NCBI GenBank assembly: GCA_037043235.1
Contig: JAWRVZ010000038.1
Span: 496,001 to 560,000, forward strand
Direction of reading: 5' to 3'
Length of the DNA stretch: 64,000 bases
DNA from: Rhodeus uyekii
Lineage: Eukaryota; Chordata; Actinopteri; Cypriniformes; Acheilognathidae
The notes below the pieces were generated by a model. The model was given only the letters and a program-made list of their open reading frames with translations. It ran no database searches and was not told where the DNA came from. Below, piece by piece: positions 36,301-47,000 of the stretch. The translations under genes were made by a program, and so were the position numbers. Positions within the stretch are counted from its first letter, which is position 1. Every line of letters starts with the position of its first letter.

Positions 36301-38158
36301 TGCAGTGACATCTCTTAGAGGGCGGGACAACCTGTCACTCACATGAGATCGACCAATAGCAAACCCACAACCATCAAATTAATCCCCATGGAAAAATTCA
36401 AGCCCCGTCCTACATTTGCTCTTAGTTGAGAAGTGTATAGTTGTCACAATGAGGTAGAACATCGCAACTTTCCATTTTATGCCGACTTCAAAATAGCTGA
36501 CATATGAGAACCAACGTACTGGGAGAACTAATGGAAGTTTTTTTTGTGGTAAAAGTGTAAGTGTGTGTCTTACCTAGACGTATGTAGAGCACATACTGCA
36601 CCGCCTCTCTGGGTTGTGTGTACAGAATGCTGCCTCTCATGCTCAGCCACATGATGGCGCTCTCACAGATCAAACAGCTGACCAGGATGCCGAGGTAACC
36701 ACGACCATGATCCACTAACGTGACCGAGCATGACTGCTCCGAACTGTATGGCACCCCAAAGAGAACCACGGACAGAACCACCAGCCTGCCGAAAGAGCAC
36801 AGCCACGACATCACATGAACATTCAACACCCTTTCCTGTAGCTCAACCAGTAGAGCATTGGTGTTAACAATGGTGGGTTTGATTCCCAGGGAAAGCAAGA
36901 ACTGATTCGAATGTCAACGCGTTTCTTGAATGCAATGGTCGCTTTGGATAAAAGCGTCTGCCAAATGCATAAATGTAAATGTAAAGGGATAGTTCACCCA
37001 AAAAAGAAAATTCTGTCATCTTTTACTCTCCCTCAAGTTGTTCCAAACCGGTCTTAGATTCTTTCTTCTGCTGAGCATAAAAGAAGCTCATTTGAAGAAT
37101 GTCGGTAACCAGAGAGTTGATAGACCATATTGACTTCCATAGCATGGGAAAAATATTTTGAAAGTCAATGAGGCCCATCAACTGCATTTTGGTAAACTAT
37201 AGTGATTATTATTGGATGATCTATTATTGGTTGGACATTCATTGAACAATTTTCAATTTCTTTTTCACTTCTAAAAACATAATAGTATTAATAATAACAT
37301 ATCCATTTTCGGAATTTAAAAATTAATATCAGCTCATAAAATCAAGCCCCAAAATGTAGTTTGGTTGAACAAGTCAAAACAGGCAAAATTATTGTAATTT
37401 TCTGGCAAGCTTTATAGTTATTAATCATTATTTCATACACATTTTGTTCACCGTTAAACAATTACAACTTATTTTGGTTAGTACCAACAATTAAAATGAC
37501 TAAACTCAGGAAAGCCAGGGCTTAAATAAAAATCTAGAATTTTTGTAATCATATTTTGTAATCATAAACAATCAAATCCAGCTGTTTGTGTATTGCTGAT
37601 TAAATTTCATAAAGTGGACCAATTTCATGAAGAACGATTAGAACTGGTTTGTGTAATTCAAGAAACCCCTTCTTCTTTGTGAAATACCACATTTAACTAA
37701 AATGTTACAACTTTACGCAAGAATTGATTCATGAAAATAAAAACTAAATCACATAAATTTAAAAAATATATTGTTTAATTTAAAACCAATATTCATGCAT
37801 TTAATTTTTTAATCACAATACATTCATATTTTTAATTAAATATAATAAGGAAAAAATATAAAATAACAAGATTACATGCAAACTTTTTGAAAGATTAACA
37901 TTACTTATGATGTTAAATTGCATGACAGAATTTCTAAATTCACCTCTTAAGACTTCTATTGACATCAGGTCTGCTGATGTATTTCAGATATATAAGAGAT
38001 TATTTTTATACTGGTTAGGTTGTTTCATTTCTGCACAAACTGTGCAGACAAACACAGACTCACCATATGCAGTGTAGTACAAACAGGAAGAAAGCCGGCA
38101 GCACCAGGTCATCACTGCCAACTGACCAGCGTCGCCGAAACAGTACCATGCCCGGCAT
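15312..38158 (-). CDS. dagla: dagla, diacylglycerol lipase alpha, 19 coding exons
   Basis: DAGL-alpha cleaves diacylglycerol at sn-1 in the plasma membrane to make the endocannabinoid 2-arachidonoylglycerol. Coding exons: 38064-38158, 36574-36785, 35417-35518, 33908-34046, 32516-32603, 32272-32406, 32098-32175, 31880-32004, 30726-30879, 30460-30543, 28966-29043, 28791-28871, 27165-27307, 25793-25861, 25648-25720, 23977-24185, 22279-22405, 17182-17345, 15312-16437. They join in frame to 1093 aa (human 1042). The N terminus starts MPGMVLFRRRWSVGSDD and carries four hydrophobic segments between about 20 and 157. The lipase domain has Ser472 in GHSLGAG, Asp524 in GKDLVPR and His653 in NEHLPH (human His650). 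The Cys-rich insert EEDNCCGCN is in exon 9. The long disordered tail keeps a Homer-binding PPxxF motif (PPRTF, 1029-1033). An alternative exon lies at 19126-20040. Exon 6 has a weak donor (GTTTGC). Confidence 0.97.
16741..16800. repeat. AT-rich low-complexity tract
   Basis: TATA/AAATTTATAT-rich sequence in the last dagla intron (16438-17181). The rest of that intron shows nothing else. Confidence 0.6.
18662..19121. mobile_element. Tc1/mariner-type MITE (CACTACCG family) next to the dagla alternative exon
   Basis: The right end CCAAACTTTTGAATGATAGTG|TA matches the terminus of the intact copy at 53114-53621. The left end near 18662 (AAGAATTTGGGGTCCGTA) is diverged. The interior shares the family core TTCCTGTGATGCAAAGCTGA and CACATGATCCTTCAGAAAT. 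It begins 4 bases past the stop of the alternative exon and contains minus-strand AATAAA at 18812-18817. Confidence 0.7.
19126..20040 (-). CDS. Putative alternative terminal exon of dagla (304 codons plus stop)
   Basis: The acceptor TTGGTTTGTCTTCACAG ends at 20041 and is followed by GTGCTGGAAAAC (VLEN) in phase 0. This is exactly the phase left by dagla exon 22279-22405, and the residues equal the first four of the regular next exon at 17345. The frame then stays open for 304 codons of Ser/Thr/Pro-rich, low-hydrophobicity sequence and ends in TCYVSSI before TGA. No PPxxF motif, domain or membrane segment is seen. Splicing to it would give a 968-aa DAGL-alpha with all three catalytic residues. 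No good donor is found near its end. A weak in-phase donor (ACG|GTAACT) at 19780 would make an 87-codon cassette instead. I do not recognise the protein sequence, so exon status is inferred from the acceptor, phase and open frame. Confidence 0.5.
   Translation of the reverse strand: MLENPYLISDLIAAQFGSQRTSIQAHVSVPNALPDLSLTPLHSDECFMAPETYPVSPTHSELVSIQPQGSDTHKNGLSLDNTLNLLTVTSSSADEMSNTQNTGTLIPIQSSTMSVTVDTSSIRSDTKPGDVSFPLEQSSVSQSESPTVACDPKNISPLNTTLTSMKLDMPTLEIPSSFQEPAILFDDSLTSKMSYTSHDVSVPESHSQFQKIASTSSTLFPNTSDCPSSPEFLLKTSINPVFSEIPSIGVMGESTSAELSTENSFTKPSVSDNTPLTSPQDGLGSSATKSKETTSRATCYVSSI
20826..21436. mobile_element. CAGTAAT-family DNA transposon fragment, one terminus lost
   Basis: The right end GTAAACCGAGGTATTACTG|TG.. 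matches the terminus of a second copy at 60721-61496 (GTAAACCGAGCTATTACTG). The interior shares long blocks in opposite orientation, for example CATAAATGCCCATTT and GCTGAGCGTTAGGACTTTTC. The left terminus is missing. No coding capacity is seen. Confidence 0.6.
21428..21450. repeat. (TA)n microsatellite
   Basis: A TA run followed by a poly(T) run, directly abutting the transposon end at 21436. Confidence 0.9.
21774..22114. mobile_element. PIF/Harbinger-type MITE
   Basis: Termini CGGCCTGTTCACACCAGGA and the inverse of TCCTTGATGTGAATGGGCCT are flanked by TTA on both sides (21771-21773, 22115-22117). The 341-base length and lack of coding capacity fit a MITE. A diverged relative lies at 41360-41605. 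Confidence 0.65.
22211..22278. repeat. (CA)n microsatellite abutting the dagla exon 17 donor
   Basis: About 68 bases of CA run directly into the exon that ends at 22279. On the minus strand the donor reads AACAAG|GTGTGTGTG, so the repeat supplies the splice donor. Confidence 0.95.
22594..22690. mobile_element. Fragment of the CACTACCG Tc1-type MITE
   Basis: Contains the family core CTGAAGGATCATGTGGCACTG and TTACATCACAGGAATAAAAA. The ends are missing. Confidence 0.55.
23157..23331 (-). mobile_element. tRNA-derived SINE
   Basis: Inverse copy of the family seen at 9085. It has the tail GGCAGACGCTTTTATCCAAAG and ends GAGCTACAGGAAAGC. In dagla intron 16. Confidence 0.8.
24186..25647 (-). other. 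dagla intron 15, no features seen
   Basis: AT-rich intron between exons 23977-24185 and 25648-25720. I see no gene or recognisable repeat with both ends. Confidence 0.5.
26280..26453. mobile_element. Right part of a CACTACCG Tc1-type MITE with poly(A) interior
   Basis: Ends AAACTTTTGAACGGCAGTG|TA, matching the family terminus, and holds a run of 22 A at 26399-26420. Lies in dagla intron 13. Confidence 0.6.
27831..28721 (-). mobile_element. Tigger/pogo-like element, copy 1
   Basis: The left end TA|CAGTAGAACCCCGACATACG and the right end AAGTCGGGGTTCTACTG|TA are inverted repeats with TA duplication. The 891-base interior is homologous to copy 2 at 39170-39917 in the opposite orientation. It keeps, on the minus strand near 28020-28080, the start region of a pogo-type transposase (see copy 2). 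It lies in dagla intron 12, 69 bases from exon 12. Confidence 0.85.
29485..30138. mobile_element. DNA-transposon MITE by inverted termini
   Basis: Left AGTGCCCCTATTATGC and the inverse of the right end (AATGACCCCTATCATGC) form imperfect inverted repeats. The left region resembles a common cyprinid repeat beginning 'agtgcccctatta'. No clean target duplication is found, so the superfamily is uncertain. It lies in dagla intron 10. Confidence 0.45.
31020..31060. repeat. AT/TA-rich microsatellite
   Basis: TATATATATATATACACAC near 31038-31060 in dagla intron 8. Confidence 0.7.
31275..31636. mobile_element. CACTACCG Tc1-type MITE, diverged copy
   Basis: Contains ATTCCTGTGATGCAAAGCTGA and the right end CCAAACCTTTGACTGGCAG. 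The left end is eroded. In dagla intron 8. Confidence 0.55.
32431..32459. repeat. (TG)n microsatellite
   Basis: A short TG run 25 bases from the acceptor of dagla exon 6 (exon start 32406). Confidence 0.9.
32783..32851. repeat. (AT)n microsatellite
   Basis: About 68 bases of pure AT in dagla intron 4. Apparent ORFs across it are artefacts. Confidence 0.95.
33365..33392. repeat. (TTA)n microsatellite
   Basis: A run of ATT/TTA trinucleotides in dagla intron 4. Confidence 0.8.
36831..36985 (+). mobile_element. tRNA-derived SINE close to the dagla exon 2 acceptor
   Basis: CTTTCCTGTAGCTCAACCAG (box A), GGGTTTGATTCCC (box B-like), and tail CTTTGGATAAAAGCGTCTGC. It begins 46 bases upstream of the acceptor of the coding exon at 36785 (gene on the minus strand), antisense to the gene. 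Confidence 0.85.
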
Positions 38159-38165
38159 CACTGCC
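38064..38165 (-). other. dagla: dagla first coding exon with start codon
   Basis: Acceptor TTTCAG|GGCAGTG is followed directly by ATG at 38158. The start MPGMV is the conserved beginning of DAGL-alpha. The seven bases before the ATG are 5' UTR, so at least one upstream non-coding exon exists. The donor is ATATG|GTGAGT. Confidence 0.9.
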
Positions 38166-39169
38166 CTGAAACACACACATAAACACAGTCCAGTTACAGA
38201 CAGCCTGACACACACACAGAAAGACTTCTCATTCACCACTTCTTCATTTCCCCATTAAAGACGAGAGTAAAACAAGGCCAAAGGAGAAGAATACACGCAC
38301 TAGGGCTGTCGCGGTCCTCCCCTTTGCCTTGCATTCAAAACAGAACAACAGCTCTTGCACACAATATTGGGACAATATTCACGTAATTAGTCAGTGACTT
38401 AAAAAAAAATTGTTCAGTGGGGAAATGCATTGGAAAATTCAGCCATTTACTCACCCTCAGCATCAATTTAAGTATTATAGAGCAGTTTTTGGTTGAACTA
38501 TTTTTTATAATTGTGCATCAGAGAATGAAACTGCTTCTGGTCTGATAGGAATAAGACACTCGAAAGTGGACATTATTAAAGAGGAATATAAAAGCAAAGA
38601 GGAAGTGACCCAGGAAAATGTAACACAAAAATAAACCAATATTTAGTAAGTGTTGAAGCAGGTTTTTTGTAATAGTTCTTACTGTTGGTGCTTTGAGTGT
38701 TTTTCAAAGTTGTAAATAAAAATCATGAGGTTTAGGTGGTTGCCAGGGCGTTGTTATGCTGCCAGGATGTACTTTGTGGTCAGTAAATGTCTGAACTGTT
38801 TGCTTAGTGCTTAAGTATAGCAATGCAAATAACAAATACTTTGAGAATTGATTAATCTGTCGATTACCTCCTTTTTTATTTCATTAATCGGATAAAGCAT
38901 ACCCATACATTCAAGAGATTAATTCAAAAACTGTAATGAAACAAATGAAGAATGAGTGAGTCATTGAATAATTCATTCAAACTGAGTTTAATTAAGATAA
39001 ATTAAACATTTTAAATAGAGACATTTTGTCATATCCTCTTGTATTTGTTTAATTGTTTCTTCATGTCTCTGAATATATATATGCATATATTATAGTGTGA
39101 CCATATGACTGGCATATGCACTGATGAAGTCTGATGTCCCGTGAGCAGGTGTGACGAGGAATGGAAGTA

Positions 39170-39917
39170 CAGTAGAACCCCGACTTGCGAAACGCTCTAC
39201 GTACGAAAAGTTCGACATACGATAAAAGATTTCGGGTTTTTTTCCGCCCGAGTTACGACAAAATGATCGAGATGCGAAAAATGAAATCTCGGCGAGGCGA
39301 TGATTTCCGAGTTTTGTTTTGATATTCGCGCTGATTTTGGTTCGGGTTGGATGAAGACTACAGTTTGTCCGGTCAGAACAATGATGTCTCACTCAGGGAA
39401 TGATCCAAAACTGGTATTTATTAAAGGTGCATAGATCGATAAAACCTCAACGATTGGCACTAATTCCCTGTATTTCACTCAATAAACTATATACAATCTT
39501 CAGCCGATCTCTGTAAGTCATTTCCTGAACTCCGAGGGAAAGTTTAGAATAGTCCATTTCGTACTGAATGACAGGGATGGCTGGAATAGTCCATGTAAGA
39601 AGGGGAACACTTTTTACAATCCTGCTCTCCTATTGGTCAGCATCGCTCCCACCAGCCTCTGCTTTTAGCATAAACTTTTTTCTAGTCAGTAACCATGGAT
39701 GTGAAGATTGTTGCTGAAGTTAAAGGGAAGAAGAGGGTGCTTTTCATTGAGTCGAAAAGGGAGATCATTGAGAAGTATGACACTGGGTTGCGCTTTGTCC
39801 CATGCTGAAAATTGTGTTGTTGTAAGGCTTGGAACGGATTAGGCAATTATCATGTAAAAGCCTGACCGACATACGAAACCTCGGAACGGATTAATTTCGT
39901 AAGTCGGGGTTCTACTG
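39170..39917 (+). mobile_element. Tigger/pogo-like element, copy 2 (inverted to copy 1)
   Basis: TA|CAGTAGAACCCCGACTTGCG on the left and AAGTCGGGGTTCTACTG|TA on the right. The plus strand keeps a 37-codon frame at 39695-39808 starting MDVKIVAEVKGKKRV, then ESKREIIEKYDTG, which resembles the start of the CENP-B/pogo helix-turn-helix. The rest of the transposase is absent. In dagla intron 1. Confidence 0.85.
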
Positions 39918-40820
39918 TACATATGTTGATATACAGGAACAAATGCAATGATTGGACGAATATTTTTTGGTCCTGAGACTTCCACAGAAGATGTACATGT
40001 TTTAATTTTCAGACCACTTCTATTATGGACTGATATCAGGATGTGAAGAGAGTTCAACCAGTATTACAAAAAGTATTATAAAACAAATTGCCTACCCTAC
40101 CTTTAAGGCTTTCTTTAAAAAAAAATTGTGGAAATGCTTGCCTCAGCAATCACCATTAACTACAAGACGATAACAAACAGAGAGAGGACTACTGATGGTT
40201 TCCATGGATACCACTTTCAGTCCAGACACTGTAACGCTCTGACCCAGCAAACTTTCATTGTGTGGCAAAATTGCTCTATTTACAACAGAAATCTCACTCA
40301 AAACATTTCATCGATCAACAGGTACTTTCAGAGTACACGAATTATCTCCTTTTTTGACTGTGTTGTGGAGACAAAACTAGATGGCTGATGTAACGACAAT
40401 AATACAGGATGTGACGGCCATGTGTTTTGTTGATCTTATTATGGATCTGGGGGAAAGGAATACGCCCTGGCAAAGCACTTCCCCAAAACTTTTGTTTTTT
40501 GTGGGTGGTGTGGAGTTAAAGTCAACATGAAATCACCATTTACTTCCATATTAATGGTTTATTGATTTCCTCATTCAAGTTTGTTAAAATCCCACACACA
40601 ATAGTAGTATTGACGCTTTGACCAGTGATAATGACCAATTTTCAACAGGTTTACCAATGAGTTTTGTCATTATTTGTTGAAATCAATAGTTCAATCAATT
40701 GGTCGAGCCAGAAGTGGACATGGAAAACCCCTTAAACAAATACAGCAATAATTTAAAAGCTCTCTTTTGGAAAAAACAACAACTTGAATGGCTGACTTTC
40801 TGAAAAACAACACTTTATCT

Positions 40821-40981
40821 TTACATTTATGCATTAGGCAGACGCTTTTATCCAAAGCGACTTACATTGCATTGAAGATACTCACTAACATTCTAATCAG
40901 TTCTTGCTTTCCCTGGGAATCGAACCCATGACCTTGGTGTTGCATGCACCCCGCTCTACTGTTTGGGCTACAGGAAAGCCC
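40821..40981 (-). mobile_element. tRNA-derived SINE
   Basis: Inverse copy with tail GGCAGACGCTTTTATCCAAAG, box B-like GGGAATCGAACCC and end CTACAGGAAAGCC. In dagla intron 1. Confidence 0.85.
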
Positions 40982-41359
40982 TTTAAACCAGTAATCTTAA
41001 GATACTAGTTAATCATTTTCCTTCCCAACAAACCTGCCTGATAAAGCGACAGATTGCAAATGGTTTGACAGCAGCTGGACAAGAACACACGCAGTCTATC
41101 ACTCTGTTAGCTGTTCATCAGTTCTCAATCTTCACACCTGCGTCTTTCCGTTTCACTTCCCTACCATCCATCTATCCATGGAGACACAACCCTAAAACCA
41201 AACACAAATATGAAGCCAGTATGGAGGACAGCACAGACAGCTAAAACGCTTGTTAAAGTAAATACTAAATGGCATTCAATCTCACCATATAAACATCCTG
41301 CTCACATCCTCAGGAAGGTAAGAATAAACCCATGGGGCAACGGAGATCTTGTATTCTGT

Positions 41360-41605
41360 TATGAATGTGTGAGCACACGTTTCAGTTGTGTTGTCTACTT
41401 CTTTAAAGCAGGTTGGATTCTTATTGGCTGTTAATGTTTTAATCATGGAAAAGTAAGCTGGAAAAAAACATTACCAAAGTGATTCCGACGATGTTGTTTC
41501 TCTGTGTTGTTATCATTATAGTTGTGGTGTGCTATTATAGTAGCTTTGCTATTCTTTTACATTTACAACGATTTCTAGAACTACATCTTTATCGTTATAG
41601 GCCTT
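41360..41605. mobile_element. Diverged relative of the Harbinger MITE at 21774
   Basis: Shares ordered blocks with 21774-22114, such as CTTTAAAGCAGGTTGGATTC/CTTATTGGCTGTTAATG and TGTGCTATTATAG..TAGAACTA. The ends are eroded. Confidence 0.5.
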
Positions 41606-41804
41606 AAGCCTATTTATACAATAAATAAAAACAAAAAACACTCGCATTATAGTCAACAAAGCATTTGGTTCCTCATTCCTATTTTTAAGGAATTTAACTA
41701 CCGTATTGTAGTCACTTTATTTTCCCCACAACTACCATGTGTTCATATCTTACAATGTATTTTTGATAAATATTTAAATTAATCAATCTACATGCTAGTA
41801 GTGT

Positions 41805-42110
41805 TCTTCTACTCATAAACTTGGGGTCAGTAATTTATTTTAAAAGAAATTAATACATTTAATCAGCAAGGATGCATTAAATTGACAAAAAGTGACTTGT
41901 ATTTCAAATAAATACTGATATTTTGATTTAGATCAAGATTTATGCCAGAATAAAAAGCAGCACAACTGTTCTTAACATTGACAATAATAAATGTTTCTTT
42001 AGCACAAAATCAACATTTTTGAGTGATCATGTGTCACTGATCAAGGGAATAATGATTCTGCTTTGCCATCAATAAACTACATTTTAAAAATGATTATGAT
42101 GTGATGTTAC
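41805..42110. mobile_element. CACTACCG Tc1-type MITE, diverged copy
   Basis: Begins CTCATAAACTTGGGGTCAGT and continues ATCAGCAAGGATGCATTAAA and TTGAGTGATCATGTGTCACTG, as in the other copies. The right terminus is lost. Confidence 0.5.
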
Positions 42111-42724
42111 ATTTCAATATTAAAGATATATCATCTCCATAATCATTTTAGTCCAATCACAAGCGCGCTAGAACATTAAATCTCCCTCGCCTGCCAGAAA
42201 CTAACAAATCCAAGTAGCTGAACTTAGCCTTTATTTAATGTCACAGTCTGACAAAACTATTAAAAAAGGGGACCTTCTGTAAGTCCTGCCACTATTTCTT
42301 GCTTCAATTGAAAATACAATATAATCATCATTCCATTTTGATGGGTCTTCTAAAGAGAAATGGCTCTTATTAATTTGTGTAATCTGAGACACTACCTAAT
42401 AGAAACAGACAATAAAAAGCAACATCTCAAACCACAAGGACTATGCGGTTGTTTTAGTGCCCATTAATCCTGAAAGTCTGGAAAGTCTTTTAGATTTTGC
42501 AGAAACTTTCATTTCCAAAGCCAAACTTTAATTATCAACATAAAGGGCAACACATTTTACAATTTTAAAACCATTTTGAACATTTCACCCCAAACTCAGT
42601 GTAGAAAACGTTCGTATTTTATACATTTCAGAAAAAGACAGCGTGTTCACACTTACTCAGGCATACACACTCGTTCAAAGCAGACATGAATCCACAAACA
42701 CACACACACACACACTGCAGGTGG

Positions 42725-42940
42725 AGCTGGAAGATGTTGAAAAGACAGAGTGGGCGGCAGTGAAAGTGAAACATGATGAGGATGCAGGGGAAAGGAGGAC
42801 TAGCATGAAAATTAGGAGAAAAAAAGACAGAAGGCAAGAGAGAGCAAGGGTGAGTGAAGGAGGAAGAGAGAGAGAGAAGGAGGGAAAGAAGAATCTGGAG
42901 CAAGAGATGAGAGGAGAGGCAGGGGAGAGTGGGTGTGTGT
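42725..42940. repeat. Purine-rich (GA/AGG) tract
   Basis: About 215 bases strongly biased to A and G on the plus strand (GAGAGAGAGAAGG, GGAAAGGAGG). It makes spurious ORFs on both strands. No gene is recognised. Confidence 0.6.
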
Positions 42941-43985
42941 AGCACATGGTCCTCAATCTAAAAAAAGGACGAGAGCGGTAGAAGCTAAACTCAGAGTACG
43001 GATGAGCGAGATGAAGAGGAGAAAAGAGGGCTGCAGCTACACAGAGATGGTGAAAACACAGTAAGAACATTTCACTGGAGAAATGAAAGGAAAATGAGTC
43101 AAGTAAGGATAAACACAGATGATATTTAAATATGGTCAATATTATAAATCAAATGGTAACCTTTCTGCCTTCACATTAAAGCTCCGATCTAGGCTGTGTG
43201 GATTGACACAGGTTCAAATTCACAAGCTCATTTAGAAATATTACACGTCCATTTTTCTTAAGGAAACAAAATCAACTAATGCTGTAAACTAAAAATCGCA
43301 AATATTTTTAGACATTTTAAAATGGTGAAACTAATTATTAAAATTGAATTCAATAGCAAAATTTTTTTTTTGGGCTACAATAATTAAAAAGAATCCATGT
43401 TCAAATTTGTACAAAAATTGCACATAAGACAGCTATTATATCAACTTTGTAATGAGATAATAAGGGTCTAAAATTAACTCTTGCCAACCAGCAAATGCGA
43501 GTAAAACTCTGTGTTGGTGAGTCTATGAAACTATGTTCATCGCCAGTTGGCCAGTGGTATTTTTATGAATTCTAGCAATGCAATGCTGTGAGAAAATGAA
43601 CAAACTTGATTGACGCTCAGCACAGTTGACGGGGCAGCGCTGCATTGTCACAAAAGGTTAAGCCTTGCCAATATAAATATTCAAGCGCAAAAAGACATGA
43701 CAAAGAATTTATTACTCGTTTTGTGTGCAATCTGCATCTCAGACAGCACAAAAATATTGAACTGAACTCTCTTTTCACATTGTCTCGTGGTTTAAAATGT
43801 CCATATTAGCAAGTATCAAAAACATAGTCAGTTATGTCTTAAGAAAACAAACAGTTTAGAAAGAAAACACATGTATTGGATATTGGATCTGTGCAGCTCT
43901 TAAAATGACAGCAGCCTAATAACCCTGCTGAAAATTGTCACAGGTATCTCACATCTTGGTATCATAACTGCCTTTTTTACAAAAA

Positions 43986-44007
43986 ACAATTTCATGGCTG
44001 GTAAAAT

Positions 44008-44079
<72 letters not shown>
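43986..44079. repeat. (TA)n microsatellite
   Basis: About 65 bases of uninterrupted TA in dagla intron 1. Confidence 0.9.
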
Positions 44080-44081
<2 letters not shown>

Positions 44082-47000
44082 CCAGATATAATTATGCTTC
44101 TATTCCAATTAGTGTTGAAATATAAACAGTCAAACAGCGACTGTCATAAATCAAATTGTAAGAATGAGGAGGGATCAGCAACTCTGAAAGATAGAAGTAA
44201 TAGCCAATAAAAGTTTATCTTAGAAGCCAAAAGTTTTGAAGAACAAAATCATTGCGTTTGTGATTAACTTTAAATGAAAGTCAGTGTGATTTATGAGTGG
44301 AAAGACAGGAGGCAAAACACTATTAGAACTAAAAGGCAGGTGAGGGAAAAAAAATAGATATGTGGTCGAACCTAGTCAATAATTCATACGCTGGGCAAAA
44401 AAAAAAGACACAATGGATGGTTTGAAGGTAACAGTAAGGGAAGGTGGTTATAAAGTGGAAACACATTCAGCGTTTGGCCCTGAAAGACATCAAATTAAGT
44501 GTTGACTTCATAATGGAAAAAGAGGGATTATGTATTGGCATGCCGAGGAATGAGTAAGGGTGGAACGCAGAGTGTTGAAAAATAAATAGGGCATGACAAG
44601 GGGAAAAAAAAGAAAAAAAAAAAGTGTTGAACGCATAGCAGGGAGAATAGAAAGACAGCATACAGTCAGCGGTGTTCATGCAGCTTCCTTGTATCACAGT
44701 ACTTGCTGTAAGACTAAAAATTCATTCACATGGGACGCGTGCTGTCTGTGCTATTTTGCAAATGTCTTTGGCTGTTTCTTCAATGACTCCCAGCATAAGC
44801 ACGTCACATCAATTTAAAAATATTTTAACTTGGGACAACCAGAGCATCATCTCAATTTTGGAGGTGCAGCAAATGTGGCGTGATAAACATCTCCAAATAT
44901 CTGCATTATGCATAGAGAAACTGATTCTATAAAATATTGAATAAATATTTCAAGACAGGCCTAATATGATCTTTGTTGAGGCTGATGAGCAACGATATCC
45001 AATATAAATGATTTCTATACAAAGATAACAAGTGACTTACAGATACAATACTTATCAACGGTTATAATCACACATTGTGGTGGCGTTTCAATACTTCATG
45101 GGACGATTACCTCATTTAAGTGCATACCTTACTAATGTGTTGTACATTTTTCATTGCACATTAAGATTTTCAAACATGTTCACGCTTGAATACTTGCACT
45201 TTAAATTGAAACGTTGTAACATTACAACTTACTTCCAAGCTAGTTGGTTGGGTTGGAAATTGCTATGGAGGAAATAAACCGAAAATATAATTCTAGAAGC
45301 AAAGCAACAAAAAGTAGGGCGGCCACCACTGCGTGCTAGTGAATGTGAAAATTTGCAACGGTGTTTAACAAAAGAACAGGTCTTGTGGCCTGTCAGTTAC
45401 CTTCAGACTTCTACGCCTCAAAAAATATTTGCCCCATGACTGTGCAAACATTACGCCATCAAATCTTCTACAGCTGTGGTTTAACTTCCTTGATTAGATG
45501 ATCTTATGACTAGCTTCTTAAGCCAGATGGCACATATTTCAAACAGCCATCCTGCTGGAAGATGATGTTTCAGATGACTTGTCATGCAGAACTGATAAAG
45601 CTTTAGTGAGGTACAGTACTGGTGGGATATCATGACGCCCACTTACAGAGTCCCTGAAAAGTACTTGAGCCACACTTGAAAACAACTGAATGTCATTGCA
45701 TTGGATAGCAAAATAATAGCTTGTAAAATGTTTGTAGAAGTACATGCAGACTCATTCAGTGGCCTTATCAATATGAATGATATGCTAATGCTTGTATTAT
45801 GCGATTGTACATCCCATAACACCTCATCCCAATGAGTCAAATGAAAGCATCCTGAAGTAAAGACAAAATATTTTACTTTTTTATTTTTTCTGGTAGCAGT
45901 TCACTAGGAGATGATTTTTATCGTTGATATATATGTGTGTGTGTGTATTTATGATACAAATCATAATTTTTATGATACAAATTATCAGAAAACTATTTTA
46001 ATAGAATGACAAAATTTCATGATAGCAAATTAAATGCACACACAAAAAATTCTAAATGATGACAATTAATTGAAGTAGCAATTGCCTCCGGTTCAATTTT
46101 TGGTAACATAATGCTGGATAAACTGTTAAAAAACAGAAATGCAGATTAATTAACCTTCAATATCGTGTAATAAAAACATGACACTTATTTTGCGAGATAG
46201 AAAAAAAAACAGCAAGATGCAGTCGCAATTAAAAAGTAGTGCAGACAGAATGCAAAAACCCAAGATGTTTTGTTCTATTCCCTGCACAAGAATATTTTTG
46301 CAACTATTATAAGAAGCTGTATTGACGATGAAAGCATTTTCACACATGCATGATGACGATAGCACTAAAGAAATCGTCAATCAATGGACTGATTCATACA
46401 TGAATCACTTTAGAACTGAAGACACTTTGACTGAAAAGCCTGACCAGAGATGGAAGAGCAGCACTGATGGGAATCCGAAATAATCTGAGCACAATATAAT
46501 CAATGTGAAGTGATTATTAACTCCCAGAGTGAATTAGTTTAACAAAACACAGATTTGCCTGAACAGGAACCATGTGCTTATTCAACCTGCAGAACTGAGA
46601 ACAGACGATATCGGTCAGGCAACCACTGGAAGGAAGTTAGGATGCAATCAATTATTTTAATAAGTTGTTTTTATTCAGATAGATCTTTATCAGACAACCT
46701 TTGCATGTTTCTGCAAATTTTAAAAGGCAAATGTGTCACAGTGCCATAAATGAAGAAAAGCTAAATCTGTGATTTTGAGCTTTATGGCAAGCTCCCTGAA
46801 GATCTACGCATTGCTCAATAATGTATTACAGAAACTAATACAATTTAAGCAATACAGCCGCTATATTTCTCTAGGCAATATACAATCTCTTGGCGTTTTT
46901 TTTTTTTTTTGACAAATTGCAGGATATTGAGGGGACAATGTCCCAGTTGTTCTTGCAGAGCTCTTTATTTTGGAGAACATTTGCCTGCCATTCTATTGCA

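Noticed and set aside
35715..36460. Possible MITE beginning GGGGCCGTATCCACAAAAC
   Set aside because: The left block resembles a common fish repeat, but I could not find a matching inverted right end or target duplication.
42628..43139. Long frames on both strands in the purine-rich tract
   Set aside because: Low-complexity GA sequence removes stops. No family resemblance.
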